NCBI RefSeq assembly: GCF_001458595.1 | Contig: NZ_LN890327.1 | Location: forward strand, 547,293 to 611,292 | Direction: 5' to 3' | DNA length: 64,000 bases | From: Clostridium neonatale | Lineage (GTDB): Bacteria; Bacillota; Clostridia; Clostridiales; Clostridiaceae | Position numbers and translations under genes: made by a program | In this document: positions 9,157 through 17,663 of the stretch, piece after piece | Layout of the letters: every line of letters begins with the position of its first letter | Numbering within the stretch: the stretch's first letter is position 1 | Notes under the pieces: model-generated | Seen by the model: the letters and a program-made list of their open reading frames with translations, nothing else | Told to the model about the DNA's origin: nothing | Databases searched by the model: none

Positions 9157-9744
9157 ATGAAAAGTTTAAAAGGAAGCAAAACAGCAGAAAATTTAATGAA
9201 ATCATTTGCTGGAGAATGTCAAGCAAGAACTAGGTATACTTATTATTCAAGTGTTGCTAAAAAGGAAGGATATGTTCAAATTTCCAACATTTTCATGGAG
9301 ACAGCAGAAAATGAGAAAGAGCATGCAAAAAGATTTTATAAGTTCTTAAAGAATGATTATTCAGGAGAACAAATTGAAATAACAGCAGGCTATCCAGTAG
9401 CTCTTTATGATGACACATTAAAGAATTTAAAGGCAGCAGCAAGTGGAGAAAATGAAGAGTGGACTGATTTATACCCTACATTTGCAAAAATTGCAGATGA
9501 AGAAGGATATCCAGAAATAGCAGCTGTATATAGACAAATAGCAAAAGTAGAAAATAGCCATGAGATTAGATATAATAAATTAGCTAAAAATATTGAAGAA
9601 GATAAAGTATTTAAGAAAGACGAAACTGTACTTTGGAAATGTAATAATTGTGGTTATATTTATGAAGGTGCCGAAGCACCAATGGCATGCCCAGCATGTG
9701 CACATCCACAATCATACTTTGAAGTATTTGTAGAAAATTATTAA
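9157..9744 (+). CDS. rbr: Rubrerythrin
   Basis: Rubrerythrin is a di-iron peroxidase that removes H2O2 in anaerobes. The 195 residues consist of a ferritin-like four-helix domain with the iron ligands in GECQARTRYTYY, ETAENEKEHAKRFY, IADEEGYPEIA and ENSHEIRYNKL, followed by a C-terminal rubredoxin-type Fe(SCys)4 site (CNNCGYIYEG ... CPACAHP, ~161-183). The start follows GGAGGG. It is monocistronic and ends in its own terminator. No PerR box was recognised upstream. Confidence 0.98.
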   Translation: MKSLKGSKTAENLMKSFAGECQARTRYTYYSSVAKKEGYVQISNIFMETAENEKEHAKRFYKFLKNDYSGEQIEITAGYPVALYDDTLKNLKAAASGENEEWTDLYPTFAKIADEEGYPEIAAVYRQIAKVENSHEIRYNKLAKNIEEDKVFKKDETVLWKCNNCGYIYEGAEAPMACPACAHPQSYFEVFVENY

Positions 9745-9780
9745 AAATAATATAAACATAAATTATTAAATTTGTGTACG

Positions 9781-9818
9781 AGCCCCCCATATAAATATAT
9801 GGGGGCTTTCCTATTTTT
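9781..9818 (+). terminator. Terminator of rubrerythrin gene
   Basis: A long GC-rich stem, AGCCCCC..ATAT / ATAT..GGGGGCT, with one bulged C, is followed by a T-rich run. Confidence 0.93.
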
Positions 9819-9860
9819 TAAGAAATTATATTGTTGGACAATCTATTGATGAGGTGGCAT
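9817..9860. repeat. Dispersed 44-bp repeat, copy 1
   Basis: The block GAAATTATATTG-TGGACAATCT-T-GA-GAGGT recurs at 27049-27092. In both places it sits immediately behind an intrinsic terminator of a stress gene (rbr here, clpB there). Its origin is unknown; it may be a gene relic. Confidence 0.6.
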
Positions 9861-9961
9861 TTGATAATATAATTTTTAGCTAAATATGACCATGTATTAA
9901 ATTTATAATACCTAAAAAGCAATAAAAATTAAAAATTATTATTAAAAATTTTAAAAAAATA

Positions 9962-9990
9962 TTGACTTAATAAAAATATGGAGTTATGAT
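9962..9990 (+). promoter_or_regulatory. Promoter of the leader-peptide/ABC exporter operon
   Basis: TTGACT (9962-9967) and TATGAT (9985-9990) are separated by 17 bp and lie 41 bp before the first leader ORF. Confidence 0.75.
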
Positions 9991-10030
9991 ATATTTTGTA
10001 AAAGCAAAAAAATCAAAAGGAGGTAAAAAT

Positions 10031-10126
10031 ATGAAAATGAGTAATAGATTTGAAAGACATATTAAAATTAAATATAATTTTTTTACTTATTCATCTGTAA
10101 TGCCTTCTGGAGTGTATATTTTGTGA
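10031..10126 (+). CDS. Leader peptide 1 (31 aa) of ABC exporter operon
   Basis: A 31-codon ORF behind a consensus AAAAGGAGGT ribosome binding site. The product begins MKMSNRFERHIKIKYNFF and contains TYSSVM near its middle. A perfect terminator hairpin follows at 10174. A second 31-codon ORF 140 bp further on shares the segment IKY-x-F-x-YSSVM, again followed by a hairpin. The layout (promoter, short ORF with strong RBS, terminator, ABC exporter) matches ribosome-mediated attenuation described for Bacillus bmrB-bmrCD and antibiotic-resistance leaders. Inference: ribosomes slowed by a drug on this ORF would prevent terminator formation. It is unlikely to have a function as a mature protein. Confidence 0.7.
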   Translation: MKMSNRFERHIKIKYNFFTYSSVMPSGVYIL

Positions 10127-10173
10127 TTATTTTAATAAAATAAGACTTGAAATATATTTTTTAGAGATTGTAT

Positions 10174-10204
10174 GCGCAGTTGTAAGTAACTGCGCTTTTA
10201 TTTT
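10174..10204 (+). terminator. Attenuator hairpin 1
   Basis: GCGCAGTT (10174-10181) pairs with AACTGCGC (10188-10195) around a GTAAGT loop and is followed by TTTTATTTT. It lies 48 bp after the stop of leader peptide 1 and upstream of the exporter genes. Confidence 0.85.
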
Positions 10205-10267
10205 GCATAAAATTATAATTTTTATATAACTAGTACTAGAAAAGATAATTGAAGCAAAGCAGTGAAA

Positions 10268-10363
10268 ATGGTAAAAATATTATATTTAAATATGAAAATT
10301 AAATATTATAGTTTTAGTTATTCATCTGTGATGCATTTTAAATGGAGGTATAATATTGTGTAA
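10268..10363 (+). CDS. Leader peptide 2 (31 aa) of ABC exporter operon
   Basis: A second 31-codon ORF whose core NMKIKYYSFSYSSVM aligns with leader peptide 1. The RBS before 10268 is weak, and an internal ATG at 10292 is an alternative start that would align with the conserved segment. It is followed by attenuator hairpin 2. Conservation of the YSSVM stretch, and of the nucleotide block TTATTCATCTGTRATGC, between the two leaders suggests duplication of a complete leader/attenuator unit. A regulatory role is inferred. Confidence 0.6.
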   Translation: MVKILYLNMKIKYYSFSYSSVMHFKWRYNIV

Positions 10364-10402
10364 TTAATATGATTTAAATCTTAATTACTATTTTATTGGA
10401 CT

Positions 10403-10436
10403 AGCACAGCTATGAGTAATAGCTGTGCTTTTTTTT
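10403..10436 (+). terminator. Attenuator hairpin 2
   Basis: A perfect 11-bp stem AGCACAGCTAT / ATAGCTGTGCT with a GAGTA loop and T8 lies 43 bp before the first exporter gene. Confidence 0.9.
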
Positions 10437-10478
10437 ACGACAAAAATTTAGTAGACAATCAAAGGGGGAATAAAACTA

Positions 10479-12212
10479 ATGAATTTTTTTAGAAATTATA
10501 TTTTGAAGGAATGTAGATTAACAATACTTCCTATAATTGCAATGATAGTTTGTATTTGTATTGACTCATCGTATCCATATCTACAAAAGATATTTGTAGA
10601 TGACATTATTTTAGGTAATGAGCAAAAATATTTGTTTGGATTTCTAACTATATTTGCTGTATTGGCGTTTACCCAAGGGATATTTGGATATGTAAAAGAA
10701 TATTTCTTTGATAAATTTGCACTTACGATTTGTAGGCAAATGAGAAGAGATTTATACTCAAAGTTTCAGTCTTTTGAATTTTCATTTTTTGATAATAATA
10801 ATACTGGAGAATTATTGTCTAGAATAATAGAAGATGTAGATGTTGTTTGGGATACATTAGCTTTTGGAATGAGGCTTTTTATAGAAGCTTTTATACTTTT
10901 TGTAGTATGTATTACTATAATGTTAAAAATCAATGTATCATTGACTGTTATATGTGTAAGTGTATTAATACCAGTAATATTTATTGCCAAAGTTATGGAT
11001 AAAAAATTTTGGGATATATATTCACAAATTAGTGATCAGACAGCTGAAATTAATTCAATAGTTCAACAGGATGTAAGTGGAATACGACTTGTAAAAGCAT
11101 TTGCACGTGAAAAGTATGAGATATCAAAATTTCTCAAGATTAATGAAAAATTTTATGATTTGAACGTTGAACAAGCTAAGATATTAGGAACCTATGGCCC
11201 ACTAGTAGAATTTTTAACTAACTGTGCTCCCATACTAATAATAGTATATGGTGGTTATTTATGTATTAATGGTGAATTAAGCTTAGGAAGCTTAATTGCA
11301 TTTACAAGTTATATATTTAACTTATCTTGGTGTGTAAGAAATTTGGGTTCGCTTGTTAATTTACTTTCTCAAAATAAAGCCTCAATGGAAAAAATAAATG
11401 CTATCTTAAATAGAAAATCAAAAATAATCTCAAAAAAGGATGCTTATAATCCTGAATTTGTAAGAGGAGATATAGAATTTAAAAATGTTAGTTTTTCATA
11501 TAATGATGAGGAAATATTACATGAGATTAATTTAACTATTCCTCATGGGAGCAAAGTAGCTATTATGGGAGCAACAGGTTCTGGTAAAAGTACATTGCTT
11601 TCGCTTATAGGAAGATATTATGACGTTACTAAAGGAGAGATTTTAGTTGATGGTGTTAATGTTAAAGATTGGAACTTAGAGACTTTAAGAGGCAATATGT
11701 CAGTAGTATTTCAAGATACTTTTCTATTTTCAGATAGTATTAGAAATAATATTGATTTTGGAAGTGACAAGTCAGAAAGTGAACTTATAGAAGCGGTTAA
11801 AGATAGTGAATCATATTCATTTATAGAAGATATGCCAGATAAACTTGAAACTATTATTGGAGAAAGAGGTGTCGGTTTATCAGGAGGGCAGAAACAAAGA
11901 CTAGCTATTTCAAGAGCTATTATAAGAAAGACACCTATAGTAATTCTTGATGATTCAACTTCAGCTCTTGATATGGAAACAGAATTTAAAGTACTTCAAA
12001 ATCTAAGAAAAGGTAAAAAGAAATGTACAAATTTCTTAATAGCACATAGAATTTCAGCTGTTAAGGATGCAGATATTATTATATTTATGAAAGATGGCAA
12101 AATAATTGAAAAAGGAAATCATACATCTTTAGTAAATTTAAAAGGAAATTACTATAACGTTTATGCTCACCAATTTCAAGATTTTGCAGCTGTACAATTG
12201 GAGGCGAATTAA
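10479..12212 (+). CDS. Heterodimeric ABC exporter subunit, BmrC/YheI-like (degenerate catalytic site)
   Basis: A type IV ABC half-transporter: six membrane segments (residues ~1-310), then an ATPase domain with Walker A GATGSGKST (~364), signature LSGGQKQR (~467) and Walker B IVILDDSTSALD (~488). The catalytic glutamate after Walker B is replaced by Asp (DD rather than DE), the mark of the non-catalytic partner in heterodimeric exporters such as BmrC and TM287. The RBS AAAGGGGG precedes the ATG. The partner gene starts one base after this stop. The substrate is unknown; drug or peptide export is inferred from the family, the leader-peptide attenuators upstream and the acetyltransferase genes downstream. 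Confidence 0.9.
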   Translation: MNFFRNYILKECRLTILPIIAMIVCICIDSSYPYLQKIFVDDIILGNEQKYLFGFLTIFAVLAFTQGIFGYVKEYFFDKFALTICRQMRRDLYSKFQSFEFSFFDNNNTGELLSRIIEDVDVVWDTLAFGMRLFIEAFILFVVCITIMLKINVSLTVICVSVLIPVIFIAKVMDKKFWDIYSQISDQTAEINSIVQQDVSGIRLVKAFAREKYEISKFLKINEKFYDLNVEQAKILGTYGPLVEFLTNCAPILIIVYGGYLCINGELSLGSLIAFTSYIFNLSWCVRNLGSLVNLLSQNKASMEKINAILNRKSKIISKKDAYNPEFVRGDIEFKNVSFSYNDEEILHEINLTIPHGSKVAIMGATGSGKSTLLSLIGRYYDVTKGEILVDGVNVKDWNLETLRGNMSVVFQDTFLFSDSIRNNIDFGSDKSESELIEAVKDSESYSFIEDMPDKLETIIGERGVGLSGGQKQRLAISRAIIRKTPIVILDDSTSALDMETEFKVLQNLRKGKKKCTNFLIAHRISAVKDADIIIFMKDGKIIEKGNHTSLVNLKGNYYNVYAHQFQDFAAVQLEAN

Positions 12213-12213
12213 T

Positions 12214-13980
12214 ATGAATGATATAAATAATGAATCATCTAAATTGCAAATAATAAAAAGACTATTATCATATGTAAAACCATATAAGTCGAAAGTGATT
12301 TTCGTAGTTTTATTATTACTTATAGTTATGACATGCAGTAGTATAACTCCTTATTTAATGCAGATTTCTATTGATAAATTTATTGAAAGTAAAGATATAA
12401 ATGGATTACTAATTGTTGGTTTAGGATTATTATTGTTAAATCTAATTGCACCAATATTATCAGGAATTAGAACAATATCCATGTCAAAAATAACAAATAA
12501 AATCTTAGTGGATATACGATATAACTTGTATACTCATATTCAAACCTTAAGTTTTAAGTTTTTTGATGATAGACCAGTTGGGAAAATTATTTCAAGAGTA
12601 GTTGGTGACGTTAATGCACTTCAAAATTTATTAAATAATAGTATAGCAAATTTAATACCTAATATTTTTACAATAATATTAGTAGTTTGTATTATGATAG
12701 TTATGAATCCTATACTTGCATTAATATCACTTATCACCATGCCATTTTTAACATTTACTATGTTTTTTGTTGAAATTAAAGCAGATAAGAAATGGAAGAT
12801 ATTTAGAGAAAATAGATCAGCCATGATTGGATATACTCATGAATCATTATCAGGAATGAAAGTGATACAGGGATTCAGTAAAAAATCATATACAAAAAAT
12901 AAATTTGATCATCATATAAATAAACATGCAGATGGATTTATGACTTCTGTTTATGTACAGGATTTCTTTTGGCCATTTTTAGATTTATTTAGAGGATTAA
13001 GTTTAGCAATATTATTATTTTCAGGTTTTATACTTATGAAAAATAATAGTATTACTATTGGTACATTAATGGCTTTCATAATGTATATAGAGATGCTTTG
13101 GAGGCCTATAATACAATTATCATCTTTTTATAATGCATTTGTAACAAGTATGTCTGCAGGAGAGAGAATATTTGATATTTTAGATACTAAAAACACTATG
13201 GTAGAAGAAAATGCAGAAGAAAAAATGCCTCAAATTAAAGGAAATATAGAGTTTGACCATGTTACATTTTCTTATGTAAAAGATGAAGCTGCAGTTTTAA
13301 AAGATGCAACTTTTGAAATAGAGCAAGGACAAAAGATAGCTTTGGTTGGTGAGACAGGAGCTGGAAAGACAACAATAACTAATTTAATAAGCAGGTTTTA
13401 TGATCCCACATTTGGACAAGTAAAAATTGACGGAATAAATATAAAAGATGTAGATATTGAAAGCTTAAGAAGTCAAATGGGAATAATGCTTCAAGATTCA
13501 TTTCTATTTTCAAGCAGTATAAAAGAAAATATAAGGTATGGAAAACTTGATGCTACAGATGAAGAAATAATTAATGCTTGTAAAGCTGTTAATGCCCATG
13601 AATTCATAGAGAAATTTGATAAGGGATATGATACAGAAGTAAATGAACGAGGTTCAAGACTTTCACTTGGACAAAGACAATTAATTGCTTTTGCGAGAGC
13701 ATTAATTGCAGATCCAAGAATATTGATACTAGATGAAGCAACAGCTAATATTGATACAGAAACAGAAATATTGGTTCAAGAAGGTATTAAAACGCTAATG
13801 AAAGGTAGAACTTCAATAGTTATAGCGCATAGACTTTCTACAATTAGAGACTGTGATAAAATATTTGTTTTGTCTAAGGGAAGAATTATTGAAGCAGGTA
13901 CACATGACGAATTACTTAAGAAACATGGTAATTACTATAAATTGTATTCAGCACAATATAGTTTCTTAAAAGATGCCTAA
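12214..13980 (+). CDS. Heterodimeric ABC exporter subunit, BmrD/YheH-like (catalytic partner)
   Basis: The start at 12214 follows GGAGGCGAATTAAT; an in-frame ATG at 12163 lies inside the previous gene. The 588 residues contain six membrane helices followed by an ATPase domain with Walker A GETGAGKTT (~379), Walker B ILILDEATANID with the canonical glutamate, and an atypical signature LSLGQRQL (~483). The pairing of a partner with Asp in Walker B and this subunit with a variant signature motif is what asymmetric heterodimers show, with one consensus and one degenerate ATP site. It is cotranscribed with the upstream subunit. No clear terminator follows. Confidence 0.9.
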   Translation: MNDINNESSKLQIIKRLLSYVKPYKSKVIFVVLLLLIVMTCSSITPYLMQISIDKFIESKDINGLLIVGLGLLLLNLIAPILSGIRTISMSKITNKILVDIRYNLYTHIQTLSFKFFDDRPVGKIISRVVGDVNALQNLLNNSIANLIPNIFTIILVVCIMIVMNPILALISLITMPFLTFTMFFVEIKADKKWKIFRENRSAMIGYTHESLSGMKVIQGFSKKSYTKNKFDHHINKHADGFMTSVYVQDFFWPFLDLFRGLSLAILLFSGFILMKNNSITIGTLMAFIMYIEMLWRPIIQLSSFYNAFVTSMSAGERIFDILDTKNTMVEENAEEKMPQIKGNIEFDHVTFSYVKDEAAVLKDATFEIEQGQKIALVGETGAGKTTITNLISRFYDPTFGQVKIDGINIKDVDIESLRSQMGIMLQDSFLFSSSIKENIRYGKLDATDEEIINACKAVNAHEFIEKFDKGYDTEVNERGSRLSLGQRQLIAFARALIADPRILILDEATANIDTETEILVQEGIKTLMKGRTSIVIAHRLSTIRDCDKIFVLSKGRIIEAGTHDELLKKHGNYYKLYSAQYSFLKDA

Positions 13981-14159
13981 ACAATTAGAGGCACATGTGT
14001 GATTGAATAATATAAATATAATTTAGTAAAGGGAATGCTGCAATATGAATAATATTACAATATAATACTAATTCGAGTTTGACTAAATTTTATTATATTG
14101 TGATAAAACCATATTTTGCAGCAATTAATTATTTTTATGTTTTAAAGGGGAGATGTAAA

Positions 14160-15248
14160 ATGATCGAGCTATCAATAAACAAACTAGAAAAATACTTGGA
14201 TAGCAATAAAATATTTGATGATATAACACTTAATATATATGATGGAGAAAAAGTTGGAATTGTAGGGGATAATGGATGTGGAAAAACTACTTTATTAAAA
14301 ATAATATGTGGAATCTATGAAATGACACGTGATGATAAAGGAAGTATTTTTATAACAAAAAATGCAAGTATATCATATTTAGATCAAATGCCTAGTTATT
14401 CTCAAGATACAACTGTTTTGGATGTTTTAAATAAAGCTTTTGATACTGTAAAAGAAGCTGAAGTTAAAATGAAAGAATTAGAAAGCAGAATGAGAGAGTT
14501 TAAAGATGAAAAACTTGAAAGAGCGTTAAAGGAATATAATAGGCTTCAAGAATTCTATGAAGCTCATGATGGATATAAGCAGGATGAAAAGTTAAAAAGA
14601 ATATGTACAGGTTTAAAAATAAATGAAGAATTTTTAAAAAAGGATTTTAAAATATTAAGTGGTGGAGAAAAGACAACTGTAGTTCTTGGAAAAATACTTA
14701 TTGAAAATCCAGATATATTACTTCTTGATGAGCCAACAAATCATTTAGATATGGAATCTTGTGAATGGCTTGAAGGCTTTTTAAAGTCATATAAAGGAAT
14801 GGTTATAATAGTTTCCCATGATAGATACTTTTTAAATAAGATGAGTGAACGAATTGTTGCAATTGAAAATGGAAAATTTGAATCTTATTTAGGCAACTAT
14901 GATTATTATAAAGAAAATAAAGAATCAACAAATGTGGAAAAACAATCCATAGATGCAAAAGAAAAATTGGGTAATTGTAGAAAAAATTCAAAAGATATGT
15001 AGGAAAATCAAAAAGAACAAGAAAGAGAGCTTAGAAAATTAAAATCAAAAGCAGAGAAAATGGAGTTAAGCATATTGGATTTAGAAGAAAAAATACAAGA
15101 GATAGATAAAGACATGTCTGAATGTTCATGCGATTATAATAAGCTTAAGGACCTTGATTGTATGAAAAGAGATATGGAAAAAGAATTGGAGAAAATGATT
15201 TCAGAATGGGAAAATGTAGTTGAATTATTAGATGGAAAATCAAAATAA
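14160..15248 (+). pseudogene. Half-size ABC-F gene interrupted by an amber stop
   Basis: The start at 14160 follows AAAGGGGAG. The first 280 codons encode one ABC-F ATPase domain: Walker A GDNGCGKTT (~36), signature LSGGEKTTV (~166), Walker B ILLLDEPTNHLD, the H-loop VSHDRYFLN and the closing GNYDYYKENK. The frame stops at TAG 15000-15002 and continues in the same frame to 15248 with a Lys/Glu-rich coiled coil (ENQKEQERELRKLKSKAEK...) ending KMISEWENVVELLDGKSK, which is the normal C-terminus of full-length ABC-F proteins. Full ABC-F proteins have two ATPase domains and are 500-650 aa; here the second is missing, as if recombination between the two similar domain ends deleted it. ABC-F proteins act on ribosomes, several giving antibiotic protection. 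A truncated 280-aa single-domain product may still be made. Confidence 0.8.
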
Positions 15249-15275
15249 AGTTTAATATTTGTGGAGATGATAATC

Positions 15276-16127
15276 GTGAGAGTAAAGAAATGTAGTGTTT
15301 TAACAGAAAGTGAAAAGAATGAAATATTAAATTTAGAAAATATGGCATTTAAGGAAGAACAGTTAGAAAATCATGCATTCTTATCAAATGAAATTAACTT
15401 TGATAAAAATTTGGAATGTTTTTATATGGCATATGATGATAATAAATTAATCGGTTTTTTAACAACATTTATTCCAACATCAAATGATGCAGAAATATTA
15501 GCTGTTGTACATCCTGAATATAGACAAAAAGGATGTTTTAGTATGTTATTTGAGGCAGCAAAAGAAATCTTATTATGTGCAGGAATAAAAAACATTTTAT
15601 TGGTTATAGAAACAAAAAGTAAAAGTGGCTTAAAAGCTTTAAAAAAATTTGAAGAATATAAACTTGAACATTCTGAATATCGAATGTCTTATGAAAAATC
15701 TGATACTATTCCAAAATACAATGATTTGTTTTTTTCAGAAGTAAATTATGAAAATAAAAAAATCTTTAGTGATATTACATTAGATGCCTTTAATGATTTA
15801 GATGAAAATGACAGCTTTATTGATAGAGTAATAGAGTGTGAAAACAGAGTGGGATACATAGCATATAAGAATGACACTCCAATTGGTGTTTTTGACTATA
15901 ATTATGAAGATAGCGATGCCTTTTTATATGGAGTTGCTATTCATGGTGATTATAGGGGCAAAGGTTTTGGAAAACAGCTTATTGGTTTTGCGTTAGAGGA
16001 AGGGCTTAAAAAACGTAATAAGGTAGTTCTTGATGTTGATTCTAATAACCCAATTGCATTTAATTTATATAAAAAATGTGGATTTAAAATAGATTTTCAA
16101 GTTGATTATTATAAATATAAAATTTAA
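15276..16127 (+). CDS. Tandem-GNAT N-acetyltransferase
   Basis: Two GNAT folds in one chain. The first holds EILAVVHPEYRQKGCFSMLF near residues 70-90, and the second holds LYGVAIHGDYRGKGFGKQLI near 225-245, both the acetyl-CoA pyrophosphate-binding loop (V..xxRGxG). The end NPIAFNLYKKCGFKIDFQVD is a typical GNAT C-terminus. The start is uncertain: GGAG at 15262-15266 favours GTG 15276, with GTG 15261 and ATG 15267 as alternatives. The substrate is not predictable. It lies between a broken ABC-F gene and a CAT-like gene, which suggests drug or metabolite acetylation. Confidence 0.85.
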   Translation: MRVKKCSVLTESEKNEILNLENMAFKEEQLENHAFLSNEINFDKNLECFYMAYDDNKLIGFLTTFIPTSNDAEILAVVHPEYRQKGCFSMLFEAAKEILLCAGIKNILLVIETKSKSGLKALKKFEEYKLEHSEYRMSYEKSDTIPKYNDLFFSEVNYENKKIFSDITLDAFNDLDENDSFIDRVIECENRVGYIAYKNDTPIGVFDYNYEDSDAFLYGVAIHGDYRGKGFGKQLIGFALEEGLKKRNKVVLDVDSNNPIAFNLYKKCGFKIDFQVDYYKYKI

Positions 16128-16240
16128 TGTATTTTAAAACAATTAAATATTAATGGATTATATCATATAAAAGATATAGATTAAATAAAAAAGAATTGTA
16201 TAAAGTAAGAAGATAGGAAATTATAAGGGGGAAAATAAAC

Positions 16241-16894
16241 ATGAATTATAAAGTAGTAGATATGGAAAAATATTATCGCAGGGGAGTTTATCGTCATTTT
16301 ACAGAAGATTGTAAATGCTCTACATCAATTACAAGTAAGATTGATGTATCAAAGCTTATTGAATATTCTAAAAAAACAAACACAAAATTTTATATTAATT
16401 TTTTGTACATATTAGCAAAGGTTTTAAATTCCAGGGAAGATTATAGAATGCAGTATTTGTATGATAAACAGCAACTAATTGTATTTGATAAAATTAATCC
16501 TGCTAATTATATTTTTCATGAAGATACAGAGACATGTACAGTTGTTTATACAGAATATTTTGAGGAATATGAAAAGTTCTATAATTCTTGTGTGGCGGAA
16601 ATTGGAAAAGCAAAGAAAACAAGAGAGTATGGATTAGATCCTGAAAATCATCCAAATTATTTTGATGCTTCATATATTTCATGGCTTTCTTATGAATCAC
16701 TAAATGTTGAATTGCCAGATGGATATCTATATTTTCTTCCAATTATAAATTGGGGAAAGTATAGGGAGGAAAATGGAAAATTCTTGATGCCTGTTAGTGT
16801 GAGATTAAATCATGCAGTGGCAGATGGATATTTGAATGCAAAAGTGTTCATGTTATTAGAAAAAGAAATAAATTCTTTATCGTTGAGTTCATAG
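16241..16894 (+). CDS. Chloramphenicol acetyltransferase-like (type A CAT family) enzyme
   Basis: The 217-residue length matches trimeric type A chloramphenicol acetyltransferases. Features include FYINFLYILAKVLNSREDYR, YISWLSYESLNVE and the catalytic segment RLNHAVADGYLNAKVF, where His of HAVADG is the expected catalytic base (HHAVCDG in classical CATs). The family also includes enzymes of unknown substrate, so resistance is not certain. The RBS is AAGGGGGAAA. It lies in a run of acetyltransferase genes. Confidence 0.85.
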   Translation: MNYKVVDMEKYYRRGVYRHFTEDCKCSTSITSKIDVSKLIEYSKKTNTKFYINFLYILAKVLNSREDYRMQYLYDKQQLIVFDKINPANYIFHEDTETCTVVYTEYFEEYEKFYNSCVAEIGKAKKTREYGLDPENHPNYFDASYISWLSYESLNVELPDGYLYFLPIINWGKYREENGKFLMPVSVRLNHAVADGYLNAKVFMLLEKEINSLSLSS

Positions 16895-16914
16895 TAGGAA
16901 AAGGGGGGAGCATA

Positions 16915-17391
16915 ATGAGAGCTATAAGAAAAGATTTATTAGATTTTAAATCATATGAATTTAGAATAATTACCAATAAAGAAGAGTTATGGAATAAAGT
17001 AGCTGATTTTGCCCAAAATTGTTCATGGAAAGCGGGAAAATCTCTTGCACAAAAAATACTTGAAAGCAAATTCGAAGAGTGGGAAAGAGTTATTGTTGCT
17101 ATTGAGAATGAAAATATAGCGGGATTTTGTAGTTTTACTAAAAAAGATAGTATTGAAGATATGGAATATACTCCATATATAGGATATATGTTTGTTAGCG
17201 AATTATATAGAGGAGAACGATTAAGTGAGGGGTTAATCAGAGTGGCGATTAATTATGCTAAAAAAATTGGTTTTAATGAAGTATATATTGTGAGTGGAGA
17301 AATAGGACTCTATGAAAAGTATGGATTTGTTAAAATTGATGAAAAATATCATAATGGCAGCATGGAACAAATATTTGTAAAGAAATTTTGA
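16915..17391 (+). CDS. GNAT family N-acetyltransferase
   Basis: This 158-residue single GNAT domain has the central motif IGYMFVSELYRGERLSEGLI (~100-118) with the acetyl-CoA-binding loop, followed by YAKKIGFNEVYIVSGEIGLYEKYGFVKID. It starts 20 bp after the CAT-like gene behind AAAAGGGGGGAG, so the two are likely cotranscribed. The substrate is unknown. Confidence 0.85.
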   Translation: MRAIRKDLLDFKSYEFRIITNKEELWNKVADFAQNCSWKAGKSLAQKILESKFEEWERVIVAIENENIAGFCSFTKKDSIEDMEYTPYIGYMFVSELYRGERLSEGLIRVAINYAKKIGFNEVYIVSGEIGLYEKYGFVKIDEKYHNGSMEQIFVKKF

Positions 17392-17473
17392 TAAAATATT
17401 ATTTATAAAAAATCAAAAATAATTTTATATTAATCTTTAAAATTTGAGTTTATAGATTCAAAATTTGCATTTT

Positions 17474-17527
17474 ATAAGTGTAGATGATAAGTAAAATATT
17501 ACATAACCATCTACACTTATTTTTTTA
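17474..17527 (+). terminator. Terminator after the acetyltransferase genes
   Basis: ATAAGTGTAGATG (17474-17486) pairs with CATCTACACTTAT (17508-17520) and is followed by T7. Confidence 0.93.
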
Positions 17528-17663
17528 TTCTTTTATCTTTCTAATAAATAATGTATACTTTTATCATGCATATGCTAATGGTAATTTAATGAAGATATAA
17601 GTGTTAAGAAGATATATGTGTTAATATGTAATTTTAATTGTAGTGTAAGATGGGGGAATAAAA

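Noticed and set aside
15060..15248. Separate 62-aa gene
   Set aside because: It is in frame with the ABC-F gene beyond its amber stop and encodes that family's C-terminal coiled coil; no RBS of its own.
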